This document shows positions 48,524 through 59,769 of a DNA stretch of 64,000 nt, piece after piece. The notes under the pieces are model-generated. The model did not search any database and was not told the DNA's origin. It saw only the letters and a list, made by a program, of their open reading frames with translations. The stretch comes from Hyparrhenia diplandra (lineage: Eukaryota > Streptophyta > Magnoliopsida > Poales > Poaceae). The stretch's first letter is position 1, and every line of letters begins with the position of its first letter. The DNA lies in the NCBI GenBank assembly GCA_015847255.1, contig JADLZK010008219.1, forward strand, positions 372,001 through 436,000, in the 5' to 3' direction. A program made the translations under genes and the position numbers.

Positions 48524-51500
48524 TCAAATGTCCTTCCAGCGGATGTGTGAAATCTTTGGCCAGCATTCTCCATCTGGTTCTCGGCAGTTCTTCTTCAAGA
48601 CGGGGCAACCCCATATACGTATGTGCTGGAGGGAGGATGGCAGGTCTGGTAAAGATGTTATGTTGGGGCAACTTTGGATATCAACACTCTCCAAACTGGA
48701 GAGAAATTTCAGATTTGTTGGCGGGGACTCCATTTTAACAGATGAAAAAGTCGGGCGCTTGACAGATGAGAGATTTGCAGGTTCTTCAAATGAAACCGAC
48801 GTCTCCATGCAATATTCAAAAGAAAGACGCGGTGGGACTGTAAACCCTTCAGCCATAAGCATGTGGTTGAGCAGTAGGGAGCTACTGACGCGGAGCGATC
48901 CCCGACACGGAACGTGAGACGCACCTGGCATTAAGGTTTGGGAGATCTATCAATCTTACGCGCTCAAGTTGCAAGGAAGACAGGCCTTCAAGAAAGCACA
49001 GATCGGGGAGATGAGACAGATATAATGTTTCAAGGGAGGTCGGTGGCCAATCGGTAAGGATGGGGAGCTTCGGCAACCTCCAATGGAAAGATATTTCAGG
49101 TGTGGCAAACCATTAATGAATGAATCAGCTGCAAGGATGCAACCCGGATATGTCGAGGCGCCCGGCAAGGTTCATTGGCATAAACTCGCTCCACGTGCCA
49201 GCTCTAAGGATGGACAATTGTCACGAGACAAGACTGGAAAGAGATGGAGCAGCACGTAACCCTCCCAATGATCGAGACACCCAACAGCCACTTACCCACA
49301 ACGAATCAAGCTTTGTCAAATGCTGAAACACCTCTTCGACGGAAGTGCAGTTAATGCCATATTATATTCCAAACTTAATGTTGTCAGTGAAGTGAGGCCA
49401 CCAAGGCAAATAACTAAAGCTTCATCTGTAATACTGCATGAAGAAAGCCAAAGTTCACATAGTCCTGATGGTAGAACCAGTGGTAGCTCCATGGTCCTTC
49501 TATAAATGAATTTTATCCTCTGCTCATGGCAAAAAATCCATGCCTTGATGATGCTTTCTTGCACCAATACTTTGTCTCTGCCTTCTTCCACAGCACTTTG
49601 AATTATATGAAGATGTTGTGATATATCTTCATCCATCTGCATCATCAACTGCTTCAGAGATGAATACTCCTTTGATAGTACACTCCAATTATCTGATACT
49701 GAATCCACATCCCACAACAATGCAAGTTTAGAGGACAGGTGATCTGTCTTCATTATATTTCCCCTCAACTCATATTGTTCAATATCATTTTTGGTGATAA
49801 ATGTAAGTAGTGGACACCCTGCAATTGACAAAACTATAAGGCCTGCTGGAAGACAAGATAATGCCTTCAAATTTGGTATATTGACTAGATACAGTTCAGA
49901 GCAATGCCGAAGTAACTCGCTATCAGGTGGTAAGCATTCTACCAAACGACAGTCATCAAGTCTAAACCTTTGCAAATTATCAAAACAGGATGCCTCACGT
50001 AACCACCTTGGATATGTGCCAGATCTGTAACCTTCGATTGTGAGGCCACTTTTAGGGGGTGGCGGTGTCAAACCTTCAAGAACATCCAAATGCAAAATAT
50101 CCTCTACATCCATACCATTCATGGAACTCCTTTGAAGCGTCAAGTCTTCAAGGCGAGTTTTCTGATATAGCTTTGACTCCAAGGCTTCATCCATTCCCAT
50201 GACATTCTCGAGATTTTCTATTGTCAAACTGCCACCAAGCTCATTCAAGTTCTTCAGCTGACACAACTCATATCCTTGTTTCTTTCGCACAGAAAAGAGA
50301 AACATGCGTTGTAATGAAGTTAGCTTGCTTATGTTGGGAATTGGGAGGACACATATTTCACTCTTGGGATCTATGTACGCTCCCAGATGCCGTAACTTAC
50401 TTAAATTGCAGATTTTGTCAGGCAAACTATGCCTTTGTGTGGTTTCTTGAAGTAATTGCAAGTGGTAAAGAGTACATAATGATGCAGGCAATTTAGAAAC
50501 TAACGTTCTGATGAGGTTCAAATACCGAAGGTGGTTCAACTCACCAACAGAATCAGGCAACTCACTACTGTTGTAATATGACAAATATAATACACGCAAC
50601 TTCCTCTGGTTCCGCAGAATCTGATCAAAAAGACCAGTTCCATCATCTACTAGTGGATCGATGCAGATTACAGTGCGTAAATGTTGTAGCTTGCAGATAA
50701 TTTGCTTATGCCTTTGCATACTCTCAACTGAAACAGATAAATGTCGAGCGATTGCATGGTATTTACGTCACATTATCATCTTCTAATCTGAAGCGATCTT
50801 CTCTAGAGAGTGACTCGCCAAATCATGAAGGATATCATGCATGATATAGTACGAACCAGAAGACCTTTCAAAAACCAATTGAAAGAAAGATCCGAGAGAC
50901 CATCTCATTGAAGTAATCTGTCCCAACATCTTCCATTGCCCTACTCAAATGGCATGAATCAACAAAGCCTTACGCCACCCGGAGGCGAACTAACTCATCG
51001 GGTTCATATCTATGAGCTTTTGGAAATAAGTTTGCAATACAAGAAGCACCCTGCTGCGGACGTGGATCTAACTTCTCATAACTCCACAAACAGAGCCGCG
51101 AAGGGCTCACGTAAATCCTTGAGTTTTGATGCAGCTTTCCATTCAGCGATATCCTTTTTTTGCTCAACATGGAACCCAGAACTTTTTCTTTGCCAAAGGA
51201 CATTGTCCAAGCCTTTTAGCAATCTCCCTCGCAATATGTTCTAGCTTTTTGTGCAATGTGAGTCTTCAATTTCTACACCAGAGAAAGCATGGTGCTTAAA
51301 GAGAGCCAAGAACTCGCATACCGTCCATATTTTCCAAACGAACAACTTGTTCACAAAAACGAAAAAATTGGGAAGCATTCCACGTCGAGAAGTAACCAAA
51401 ATTCTCGCTTCCCGAATCGTTTTGACACTAAAGGAGCGAGGAGTTGGTCCCACTCGGTCTCACTATCAGATTTTTCAAACCAAACATCATCCAAGACTAG

Positions 51501-52396
51501 TAGGAATTTACGTGACTCTTGTAGTATATCACGTAATTTGCCTTTGGAGAGTGTCAAGATTATCAACACGTGGGCACTCCCCCTTTTTGCGGACTCAATA
51601 ATCTCTCGGCGTGTGGCGATGGACATCGAGCTTGCGGGAGATGCTGACCCACATCTTGACATCAAAGCATTCTTCTATTCTCTTGTCATTGTAGACATAT
51701 TGTGCTAAGGTGGACTTCCCCATTCCTCCCGTTCCAACAATGGCCAAACCTTTGTATCTAGCTGATTTTCCCACATCGGCCGTTGTGTTTCTAAGAAGGA
51801 AATCTACTATACGATCCACGATCCCCGTCGCGACCAGTAAAAACCTTTGAAGTGGGAAAAGATGTGGTTGTGGGAACAATGGTTCTTTGCTACAACTGGC
51901 CACTCAATGGTATTGGCATGTGATGGTAAGCCAAGAAGATCCCGAAGTTCTTTGGCTTCTGTCGGGATAGTTTTGAGCTCGTTCATCTTGGTAATTAGCC
52001 TTCTATTCTCGGGGAGCAAGTTGGTTGCCCTTGTCATAGCTGTATGAAAAGGCTTCATGATTCGCGATATAATGGACGAGGTTTCATCCCTGCGCCACCA
52101 CAGGATCTTTTCCACTCTTGGCCTTGCGCTTGAGAAGGTTGTACTCATGCTCGTCCAGCGAGGTCCTCGGCATCATAGAAGGCTTCTTTGAGACGTCGGA
52201 GCCATGCCTCCAGCTTGCTCCTGTGGGGGCTCTTTTCAGCCGCTTGAATCACCGGCTCAAGCGTAGGGGACAGTGGCTTCTAGTTGTTGGAGCTCGCGCA
52301 CCATGTCTGTAGTGAGGTACGCTGAAGCATCAGTAAGAAGCTTGTTGAAAATTGGCGATGATGCCCACCTTAAGCCAGTGGCGCCAAGTCCGCCAT
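48524..52396 (-). pseudogene. NLR copy F: Rp1-type CC-NBS-LRR, frameshifted in the CC/NB-ARC half
   Basis: The ATG at 52396 opens MADLAP and loses frame at once. The coiled coil is partly clean (51807-52148, MTRATNLLPENRRLITKMNE). The P-loop VGTGGMGKSTLAQYVYNDK and RNBS-A VKMWVSISRKLDV are in 51595-51903. Kin2 KFLLVLDDVWFEKS is in 51351-51665, after which frame is lost. RNBS-D is damaged near 51050 (caccctgctgcggacg against caccTctgcagacg in copy A). MHD is near 50830. From 50719 to 49316 the LRR half is open for 467 codons without a break. The last LRRs are in two further frames and the tail EPDGECWPKISHIRWKDI stops at 48524. The contrast between the noisy 5' half and the clean LRR half is striking. 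Confidence 0.85.
49316..50719 (-). CDS. intact LRR segment of NLR copy F (longest open stretch of the array)
   Basis: A 467-codon open reading stretch inside copy F, beginning at an internal methionine of the family sequence (MQRHKQIICKLQHLRTVICI) and ending by frameshift near the LRR motif ALTALPS. It covers the first LRRs (KLRVLYLSYYNSSELPDSVG), the island segment with HLDVLEGLTPPPP, and the region LVLPSGLCELWLSSCSITD. It is not a separate gene; the start is internal. It shows that at least this half of the protein could still be made if the upstream breaks are sequencing errors. Confidence 0.6.
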   Translation of the reverse strand: MQRHKQIICKLQHLRTVICIDPLVDDGTGLFDQILRNQRKLRVLYLSYYNSSELPDSVGELNHLRYLNLIRTLVSKLPASLCTLYHLQLLQETTQRHSLPDKICNLSKLRHLGAYIDPKSEICVLPIPNISKLTSLQRMFLFSVRKKQGYELCQLKNLNELGGSLTIENLENVMGMDEALESKLYQKTRLEDLTLQRSSMNGMDVEDILHLDVLEGLTPPPPKSGLTIEGYRSGTYPRWLREASCFDNLQRFRLDDCRLVECLPPDSELLRHCSELYLVNIPNLKALSCLPAGLIVLSIAGCPLLTFITKNDIEQYELRGNIMKTDHLSSKLALLWDVDSVSDNWSVLSKEYSSLKQLMMQMDEDISQHLHIIQSAVEEGRDKVLVQESIIKAWIFCHEQRIKFIYRRTMELPLVLPSGLCELWLSSCSITDEALVICLGGLTSLTTLSLEYNMALTALPSKRCFSI

Positions 52397-52928
52397 GGTT
52401 GGAGACTGGAAAGATCTTGGATGGATATTTCTATTTCGGATGAAAAAAAGAGGACAAGTGAATTGGCAATGGCACTAAATGATTGGGTTTTGCTGGTATA
52501 GGAAAACGTTGGAAACAAGGAAAGAGTACACTCAATATATTTTTTTCTTCCTTTTTTTAGGCTTTTTTCTTTTTCTTTTTCTTTTCTTTTTTGTCGTATG
52601 AGTAAAATGAACAAGTTGAAGATGCAAGGTGCGAGGGTCTGGTGGTGAAGAGAAAGATTAAACAGGAAAAGAAAGATGAATGGATGGACAATAGAAGCCG
52701 TTTTCTTTTTATGTATGGATGATGTGCTTCTACAGAAGGCAAATTACTGATAAGGACATCAACGGGTGAAAAAAAACCCTGGAAATGGAAGACTCAGAAT
52801 TAGTGAATCTGAATAGAAAAATGAAGACAAACTGATTATTTTGCTTTCTCATGTGCTACGGCTCACAGAGCGAAATAGCTATGAACAAGTTAATACAACA
52901 AATTAAGAGTGAAGATTGGTGATCTTAC

Positions 52929-52984
52929 ACAGTGGGGATGAAGTTCACACCAATTAAAAAAAATCAACGGCGCCAGGAGCAGCA
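52929..52984 (-). other. putative exon 2 of NLR F, shortened
   Basis: Acceptor CTTGAATTGCAG and a GTAAGATC donor bound only 56 nt. About half of the usual block is missing from the middle. Confidence 0.4.
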
Positions 52985-53928
52985 CTGCAATTCAAGAGAA
53001 CAAACATGCAGTCAGCAAAGAATAAGGGATACACACCAGCGGGCGAAAGAGGGAAGCAGGAACAATACCGGAAAAGCTAGCTGATGCCGTGCTGGTTGCT
53101 GGTGATGATCTGTTCTATGGTTTCACGGTAGAGGAGTCGAGGAGACCGGTGGTGCTGCTGGCTGCTGAAGGTCTACTAGTCTTCTCCTGCTCGCTGAGAA
53201 AGGAAGAAGCAATGAAGGAGGAAGGTGAAGAAAGAGGAATAGACAAGGTCTATATTGATTAGGACTGCTCTGAAATTTGAGTACAAGTGTAATTGTCCAT
53301 TGTTGAACAAGGACAATTATGGTTGGGACCTGCATTTGGACTGAAGTACTAGTCAGCATAAACACAGACAAAGGAAGCTGCAGGGTAGCTTTACCGGGTA
53401 TCGTTTGTATCCTTGAGAAAGCGACTGTTGGACCGTATCTTCCCTTGCAATAAATGAATGAAAGTGAACACAGAGTAGACAAGGTCTATGAATTTATCAA
53501 AAATGTTATCAGCAAGGCTTTGGCCTTGTACTACTTGGATTGGATCAGTCATCTTGCAAGGCTTTATCCTTTAGCCAGTACTAGCATATATAGGTATCAC
53601 AGCTGGAGTAAATATTCTTGTTTTCCAGATCTGCAATCTGCAACTCTAACACTGCCTACACAACTTGTAGGAAAAACGAGTCATTGGCACCAAGAACAGC
53701 ATTTGCAACTGAAACACTGCCTAAACATAGCCCAGATGAACAGAAAGGGCGCACATACGGCCACCTCACCTATATCCAGGAAACGGTGGAATGTGATCAC
53801 CTCTCACATGGAAAATCACATAAGAAGAAGTTTTTTATTCCATAAATAACCCATATAATTCACCATATATATATGAATGAACTGACCAAAGCACAACAGG
53901 GATAGACAAATTTTGACTGACCACTGAC
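52985..53928 (-). other. putative intron 1 of copy F
   Basis: Distantly related to the intron-1 sequences of C, E and G (tgctggtgatgatctgtt near 53098, aaatgttatcagcaaggc near 53502). A 131-codon plus-strand frame here (53454-53849) lies over this conserved non-coding sequence and is not supported. Confidence 0.4.
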
Positions 53929-54215
53929 CTGTGTCTTGTAGTAGCACTGCTTCTTTGTGACGGTGCTCGTCGGGGCCGCTGTACTAGGGCTGTGGTGCAT
54001 GTCGCGTCCCCATCCTCTTCTGCGGTGGTTTCCTCCCTGGAGCACGGCCGCGCGCCCCGCAACTGCCGAGACCTGACTCCGGCCATACCGGCGACATGGA
54101 GACGGAGGGGCCTTGTGCGGCTGGCGCTGGAAGAGAAGGACGAAACGGAACAGGGAAGCGCTGAACAGAACAGGGGACTGTTTGGGCCAGGCCGCCGGCC
54201 CAAATCGTCTTCCAG
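53929..54215 (-). promoter_or_regulatory. GC-rich putative first exon of copy F, unrelated to the other modules
   Basis: In the position of the GC-rich module there is a different GC-rich sequence with its own good donor (CACAG followed by GTCAGTGG on the minus strand, near 53928). The outer flank from 54200 (aaatcgtcttccagtcg) matches the other units again. This may be a replaced promoter/first exon. Confidence 0.4.
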
Positions 54216-54822
54216 TCGCTGTTTTGAAGCAGAGCAGCAGAAGCAACGGCTACGCTCCACCACATCATATCATGTAAAACCGGCAACACAGTCCCCTTCT
54301 TTTGCAAACTCAGAGCAAATATGACAAGAGCAAACACCATGGACAACAACAGAACCATGGAAGCAAAGAAAATCAAAATGTATTACAAACACACCACACG
54401 ATATTGGCAATCGCTGTTTTCAGTACTTATTACAAACTTTGCACAACCATGTGAGAGTATAGTTGTTCTTGTTACAAATAATCGACCAATTTGCTCAAAG
54501 CGACAACCACATTTTTATCTTTCTTCAACGTTGGAGGCTTATTCTACCATCAGAGAAATGTGCGCTGGCAATTGTTAAGAGGAACAAACAAACTGGCAAC
54601 GACCTTCAAACAAAAATAAAAAAACAATGGCAACCTGAGAATCCATGAGACTCACGGAGGCCTTCAGGTTCACAGTGGCCGGGGTGCTGGGCAATGCGAG
54701 CGGATATGGTGGGGTTGCCTATTGACTTGAACTGGCTCAGGCAGTCCTCTGTACCCAGTACCCTTCTAACCTGTTGTAGAGACGATGGCGCCTGTGACGG
54801 GGTCAGGGTGGCCTCGAGGTGC
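54216..54822 (-). other. 3' flank of copy G
   Basis: Common flank blocks and distal 3' exon (ggcaacctgagaatccat near 54629). No separate gene is seen. Confidence 0.5.
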
Positions 54823-54906
54823 CTATTTGGAGCATAAATGAAGTATGTTAAAATATTGTAAGAGAAAGTCATTTAGTCCTCAAGAATGAATCGGTGTAAT
54901 CTTTAC
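54823..54906 (-). other. 3' intron of copy G
   Basis: Donor GTAAAGAT 41 nt after the stop and acceptor TGCTCCAAATAG. Confidence 0.5.
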
Positions 54907-54947
54907 CTTTTTCATTTCTTTCAAGTGCAAAGTCTAAAGAAGCAACT

Positions 54948-57900
54948 TCAGTAGTAGATGTTCTTCCAGCGGATGTGCGAAATCTTTGACCAGCTTTCTC
55001 CATCAGGCTCTCGGCAGTTCTTCGCCAAGACAGGACAACCTTGTATGTATATGCGTTGGAGGGAGGACGGCAGATCTGGTAAACATGTTATGTTGGGGCA
55101 ATCATCGATATCAAGAAACTGCAGACCGAGAGAAGTTTCAGATTTGTTGGCAGGGACTCCATTTTGCAACGGTAGAAACCCAGGTGCTTGATAGATGACA
55201 GACTTGCGGGTTCTTCAAATGAAACTGACAGCTCCTTGCAATCTGAAAGAGAAACCTCTGACGGGGCTATAAACCCTTCAGACTTGAGCATGTGGTTGAG
55301 CAATACGGAACTACTAACGCTGAGCCATTTCTGGACATGGAACTGTGAGATGTGCTTGGCAGTGAGGTTTGGAACATCTACCAATATTAGGCCCTTAAGG
55401 TGCAGGGAAGACAGGCCTTCAAGCGAGCACAGATCAGGGACACAAGATAGACGTAATGATTCAAGGGAGGTCAGGTGGCCAATTGATAAGGATGGGGAGC
55501 TTCTGCAACTATCAATGGAAAGATACTTCAGGTGTGGCAAGCCATTAATGAATGAATCAGCTGCAAGTATGCATCCCCTTATGTGGAGGCCGTCAATGTT
55601 CAATGCCATAAATTCTGCTCCATGTGCCAGCTCTAAAGAAGGGCAACCAAGACAATTAAGACTGGAAAGAGATGGAGCAGCACGTGAGCCACCTAGTGAT
55701 CTGAGACACCAATAGTCATTTACTGTCAAACTCTCAAGTTTTGCCAAATGCTGAAACAGCTGTTCCGAGGGGAGTGCAGTTAATGCCATATTATATTCCA
55801 ATCTTAGTGTTTTCAGTGAAGTGAGGCCACCAAGGCAAATAGCTAAAGCTTCATCTGTAATCCGCATGATGCAAGGTGAAGTTCACTGAGTCCTGATGGT
55901 AGAACCAGTGGCAGCTCCATGGTCCTTCCATAAATGACTTTTATCCTCTGCTCATGGCAAAAAAGCCATGCCTTGATAATATTTTCTTTCGTCCATTCTT
56001 TGTCTCCTCCTTCCTCCATACCACTTTTCATAATTTGTAGATGTGTGGTTATATCATCATCCATCATCAGTGTCACCAACTGCTTGAGAGCTGAATAGTC
56101 TTGTGACAGTACTCTCCTAAGATCTGATCCTAAATCCACCTCCCACATTGATGAAAGTTTAGACGCTTGAGGTCATCTTCGTGCATCATATTTTCCCTCA
56201 AGTCATGTTGCTTGAGCTGATTTTTGTGACAAACGTAGCGGTGTGCAGCCGCGGATTGACAACCTTGTAAGACTTCTTTGGAAGACATGATAATGTCTTC
56301 AAGTTTGGAACGTCGATATATACAGACTAGAGCAATCTTTGAAGGAGTTCTCAGTATCCGGTGGTAGGCCTTCTAGCAAAGCTGCAGTTAACAAGCCGAA
56401 AGCATTCCAAATTCTCAAAATAGGATCGCTCAAGTAACCACTTAGGATATGTGACGGATTTATAACCTTCAATTGTGAGGTGACTCGGTTGGGGTGGTGG
56501 TCTCGGGCCTTCGAATATCCAAATGCAAAATATCCTCTGCGTCTGTGCCATTCTTGCGACTCGGGAAAGAGTCAACCCTTTAAGGCGATTTTTTCAGATA
56601 TAGCTTCGAATCTAAGGCTTCATCCTTTCCAACAACATTCTCAAGATTTTTCATTTGTTAATCCGCCACCAAGCTCATTCAAGTCCTTCAGTTGCCGCAA
56701 CTCATATCCTTGCTTCTTTTGCACAGAAAATAAAGGTAGCTGTTGTAACAAAGTAAGCTTGCCAATGTTGGGAATTTGATTCATGCACCCTTGTACATGT
56801 CGTAGCTTAGTTAAATTGCAAACTTTGTCGGGCAACCTCTCCACCCTGTAGTTTAACCGAAGTGTCCGTAAGTGGTAAAGGGCACATAATGATCTAGGTA
56901 ATTCGTAAACTGATGTTTCACCGAGGTCCAAATACCGAAGGTGCTTCACTCACCAACAGATTCGGGTAACTTGTCTTTGCTGTTGTAAAATAACAAATGC
57001 AATACACGCAACTTCTTGAGTGTTCTGCAAAGATTCGATCAAAAATAACACTTGCATTATCCATCGGTGGACTGATGCAGATAACCGCGGGCGTAAATGA
57101 CGCAGCTTGGTGATAATTTCCTTATGCCTTTGCATACTCTCAACCGAAAATGTATAGATAGATAGCGAGCAAATGAATGGTATTTTTCGTCACATTATCA
57201 TCTTCTAAACGAAGCAATCTTCTCTAGAGAGTGACTCGCTTAAATCATGAAGAATATCATGCATGATATACGAATAAGAATTCAATTGTTGGAAGAAAGA
57301 TCCAGAGACCATGTCATTGAAGTAATCCCTTCCAACCTCTTCCAAATTGTCCTACTACTCAAATTGGATGAATCAACAAAACCTTCTCGCAACCCAAAAG
57401 TGAACCAACCGATCGGGATCATATCTATGGCCTTTTGGAAATAAGCTGCAATACAAGAAGCACCCTCGCAAACGTGGATCTAACTTCTCATAACTCCACA
57501 ATAGAGATGTGAAGGGTTTACTTAAATCGTTGAGCTTCAAAGTGCAGCTTTCCATTCAACGATATCTTTTTTTTTTCGCTCAATCTAGAACCCGTAACTT
57601 TTGCCGCCAAAGGACAATGTCCAAGCCTTTTAGCAATCTCCTCTGCAGTATGTTCTAGCTTTGTACGCAACGGCTGGTCCTCAATTTCTACTCCAGAAAA
57701 AGCATGGTGTTTGAAGAGATCCAAGAACTCGGTATCATCCATGTTTTCCAAACGAACAACCCGTTCACAACAAACAGCGGTACCGGAAGCATTTCACGCC
57801 GAGAAGTCACCAAAACTCGCTTCCCGACCGTTTGGAGACTAATGGAGCAAGGAGTTGCTCCCACTGTTTTCACTATCGATGTTTCAAACCAAATGTCGCC

Positions 57901-58800
57901 CAAGACTAGTAGGAATTTCTCAAGCGTTGCAAAATATGTCTGTAGTTTGCACCGAGAGTATCAAGATTATCAACACTTGGGCACTCCCCTTTTTGCGAGA
58001 CTCAATGATCTCCCGTGTGTGACGATGCACATCAAGTTTTGCGTGAGATGCAGATCCACATCCCGACATCAAAGCATTCTTCAACCATTTGTCGTTATAA
58101 ACATATTGTGCTAAAGTGGACTTCCCCATTCCTCCCGTTCCAACAATGGCCAAACCCGAGTACCTCGCCGAACTTGCCCGGGTTGGTTGTTGTCTTGTCG
58201 AGAAGAAAATCTACTATATGATCACGAACCCTATCACGACCGAAAACCTTTGAAGTAGGAAGTGATGTGGTTGTAGGCACAATGGTTGCGGGTACAGCTA
58301 GTGGCCACTCGACGGTACCGCCATGTGGTAAGCCAAGAAGATTCCGAAGCTCCTTTGCTTCAAGGAGGATGTCCTTGAGCTCTTTCATCTTGTTAATTAG
58401 CTTTCGATTCTCTCGCCACAAGTTACGTGCCCTACTCTTTGCAAAGACGAAGTGGCTTCATGATGGTCGATGCAATGGAGGAAGCTTCATCCTCCCCTAC
58501 CAAGGATCCTTCCCACTCTTTGCATTGCGCTTGAGGAGGTTATACTCATGCTCATCCAACAAGTCCTCAAGCATCATAGAAGGCTTCTTTGAGCCTCCGG
58601 ATCCATGCCTCCGGCTTGCCCCTATGGGGGCTCTTCTCTGCCGCTTGAATCACCAAGTCAAACTGTGGCAGGACGGTGACTTCTAGTTTTTGGAGCTCAC
58701 GCACCATGTCCACGCTGAGGTAAGCTGAAGCATCAGCAAGGAGCTTGTTGATGATTGGCGATGCTGCCCACCTTAAGCCAGAGAGCGCCATGCTCTCCAT
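54948..58800 (-). pseudogene. NLR copy G: Rp1-type CC-NBS-LRR, frameshifted as given
   Basis: The ATG at 58800 opens MESMALSGLRWAASPI in frame (a second ATG three codons later matches the usual start). The coiled coil is clean to AEKSPHRGKPEAWIRR (58567-58800). P-loop VGTGGMGKSTLAQYVYNDK is at about 58095-58150; RNBS-A is then lost. Kin2 lies near 57895-57930 in pieces. The GLPL variant CPLAAKVTGSRL is in 57518-57751. RNBS-D RGCFLYCSLFPKGHRY is in 57373-57555 and MHD near 57250. Early LRRs are in short frames; the distal LRRs are open for 259 codons (55088-55867), and the tail RWKNIYY stops at 54948. RNBS-D to first LRR is the noisiest part, for example gataaccgcgggcg where copy E has gataacagtgcg. 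Confidence 0.85.
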
Positions 58801-59552
58801 GGAACTGCAGTGGTTTGTGCTTCCCCTTATTTTACGAGTGAAGAGATCTTGGATGCAAATGTTTCTCAATGAAGACAAGATCACAGGGTGAATTGGTAAT
58901 TGAAGGAGCAAAATAGATGTATGGATGGGTGAGGTCAATAAGAAACAAAGCTGTTTTTTGAGTATGGAAGAGGTTCTTCTGTAGAGGGGAAATAACTGGT
59001 AGTATGGATGAGGTGTTTTTGCAGAGGGGAAGGAAAAGGGCAAAGTGATTGATTGGGTAATGGCACAAGATGTTTGGATTTTGCGGGGACCTAAATTAGG
59101 CAGACGATGGGAAATAATTGGAGGGCAAAGACTATTTTTTCCCCTTGTTTGGGGGGCAATGTTGATGTTTTTTTGGGGGGCTTCTGCAGTTCTCTTTCGC
59201 AGTAGTGGAGAAATGAACGAGTAGATGATGTAGGGTGAGAGTGTGTCTAGTGACCAAGAAAATCAGGATAAAATGGATGAAACATGAACAAGATAGATGA
59301 AAGGATTGATGATGGGAAGCACGAACATTTTTTTTTTTTTTTTTAATATGGATGAGGTGCTTCTGAAGATGGGAAACAACTGGTGAAGACAGCAAAGAAG
59401 TCAAGATGGAAAACCTGGAATGGAAATGACAGAAAATTACTGAAACTGAAAGAAGTGAAGAACAGAGGACAAATCAATTTGTTTTCCTTTCATTTCTGAT
59501 GTGTTGAAGGAACACAGAAAAATAGCTAACAAGTTAACTAAAGAAATCTTAC
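58801..59552 (-). other. 5' UTR and putative intron 2 of copy G
   Basis: An acceptor TTTCCCCTCTACAG near 58980 could open the coding exon. T-run near 59330. Homologous to the same region of B, D and E. No coding content is seen. Confidence 0.45.
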
Positions 59553-59654
59553 AACAACTAAAAACTTCAACGGCGCAGGGAGCAGCGTCTCGGAGCAAAC
59601 TTGGACGATGAGCGCGAGGCCGCCGGAGGGATGAACCGGACTGCAGAAGAAGCA
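59553..59654 (-). other. putative exon 2, proximal copy, of NLR G
   Basis: 102 nt, acceptor TTGCATTACAG, donor GTAAGATT. Confidence 0.55.
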
Positions 59655-59769
59655 CTGTAATGCAACAGAATCAGAGGCAAGAGTCAGATTTGTTTTCCTT
59701 TGATTTCTCATGCGTCAAAGGAGCACGCAGAAAAAATGGGTAACAACTTCAACAAGAAATCTAGCTTAC

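Noticed and set aside
48528..48917. Plus-strand frames over the NLR C-termini (also at 23952, 32563, 54958), with a recurring RMCEIFGQ..PSGSRQF reading
   Set aside because: They are antisense shadows. They recur because the LRR tail on the minus strand is conserved.
53454..53849. 131-codon plus-strand frame
   Set aside because: It overlies sequence related to intron 1 of copies C, E and G and shows no domain or conservation as protein.
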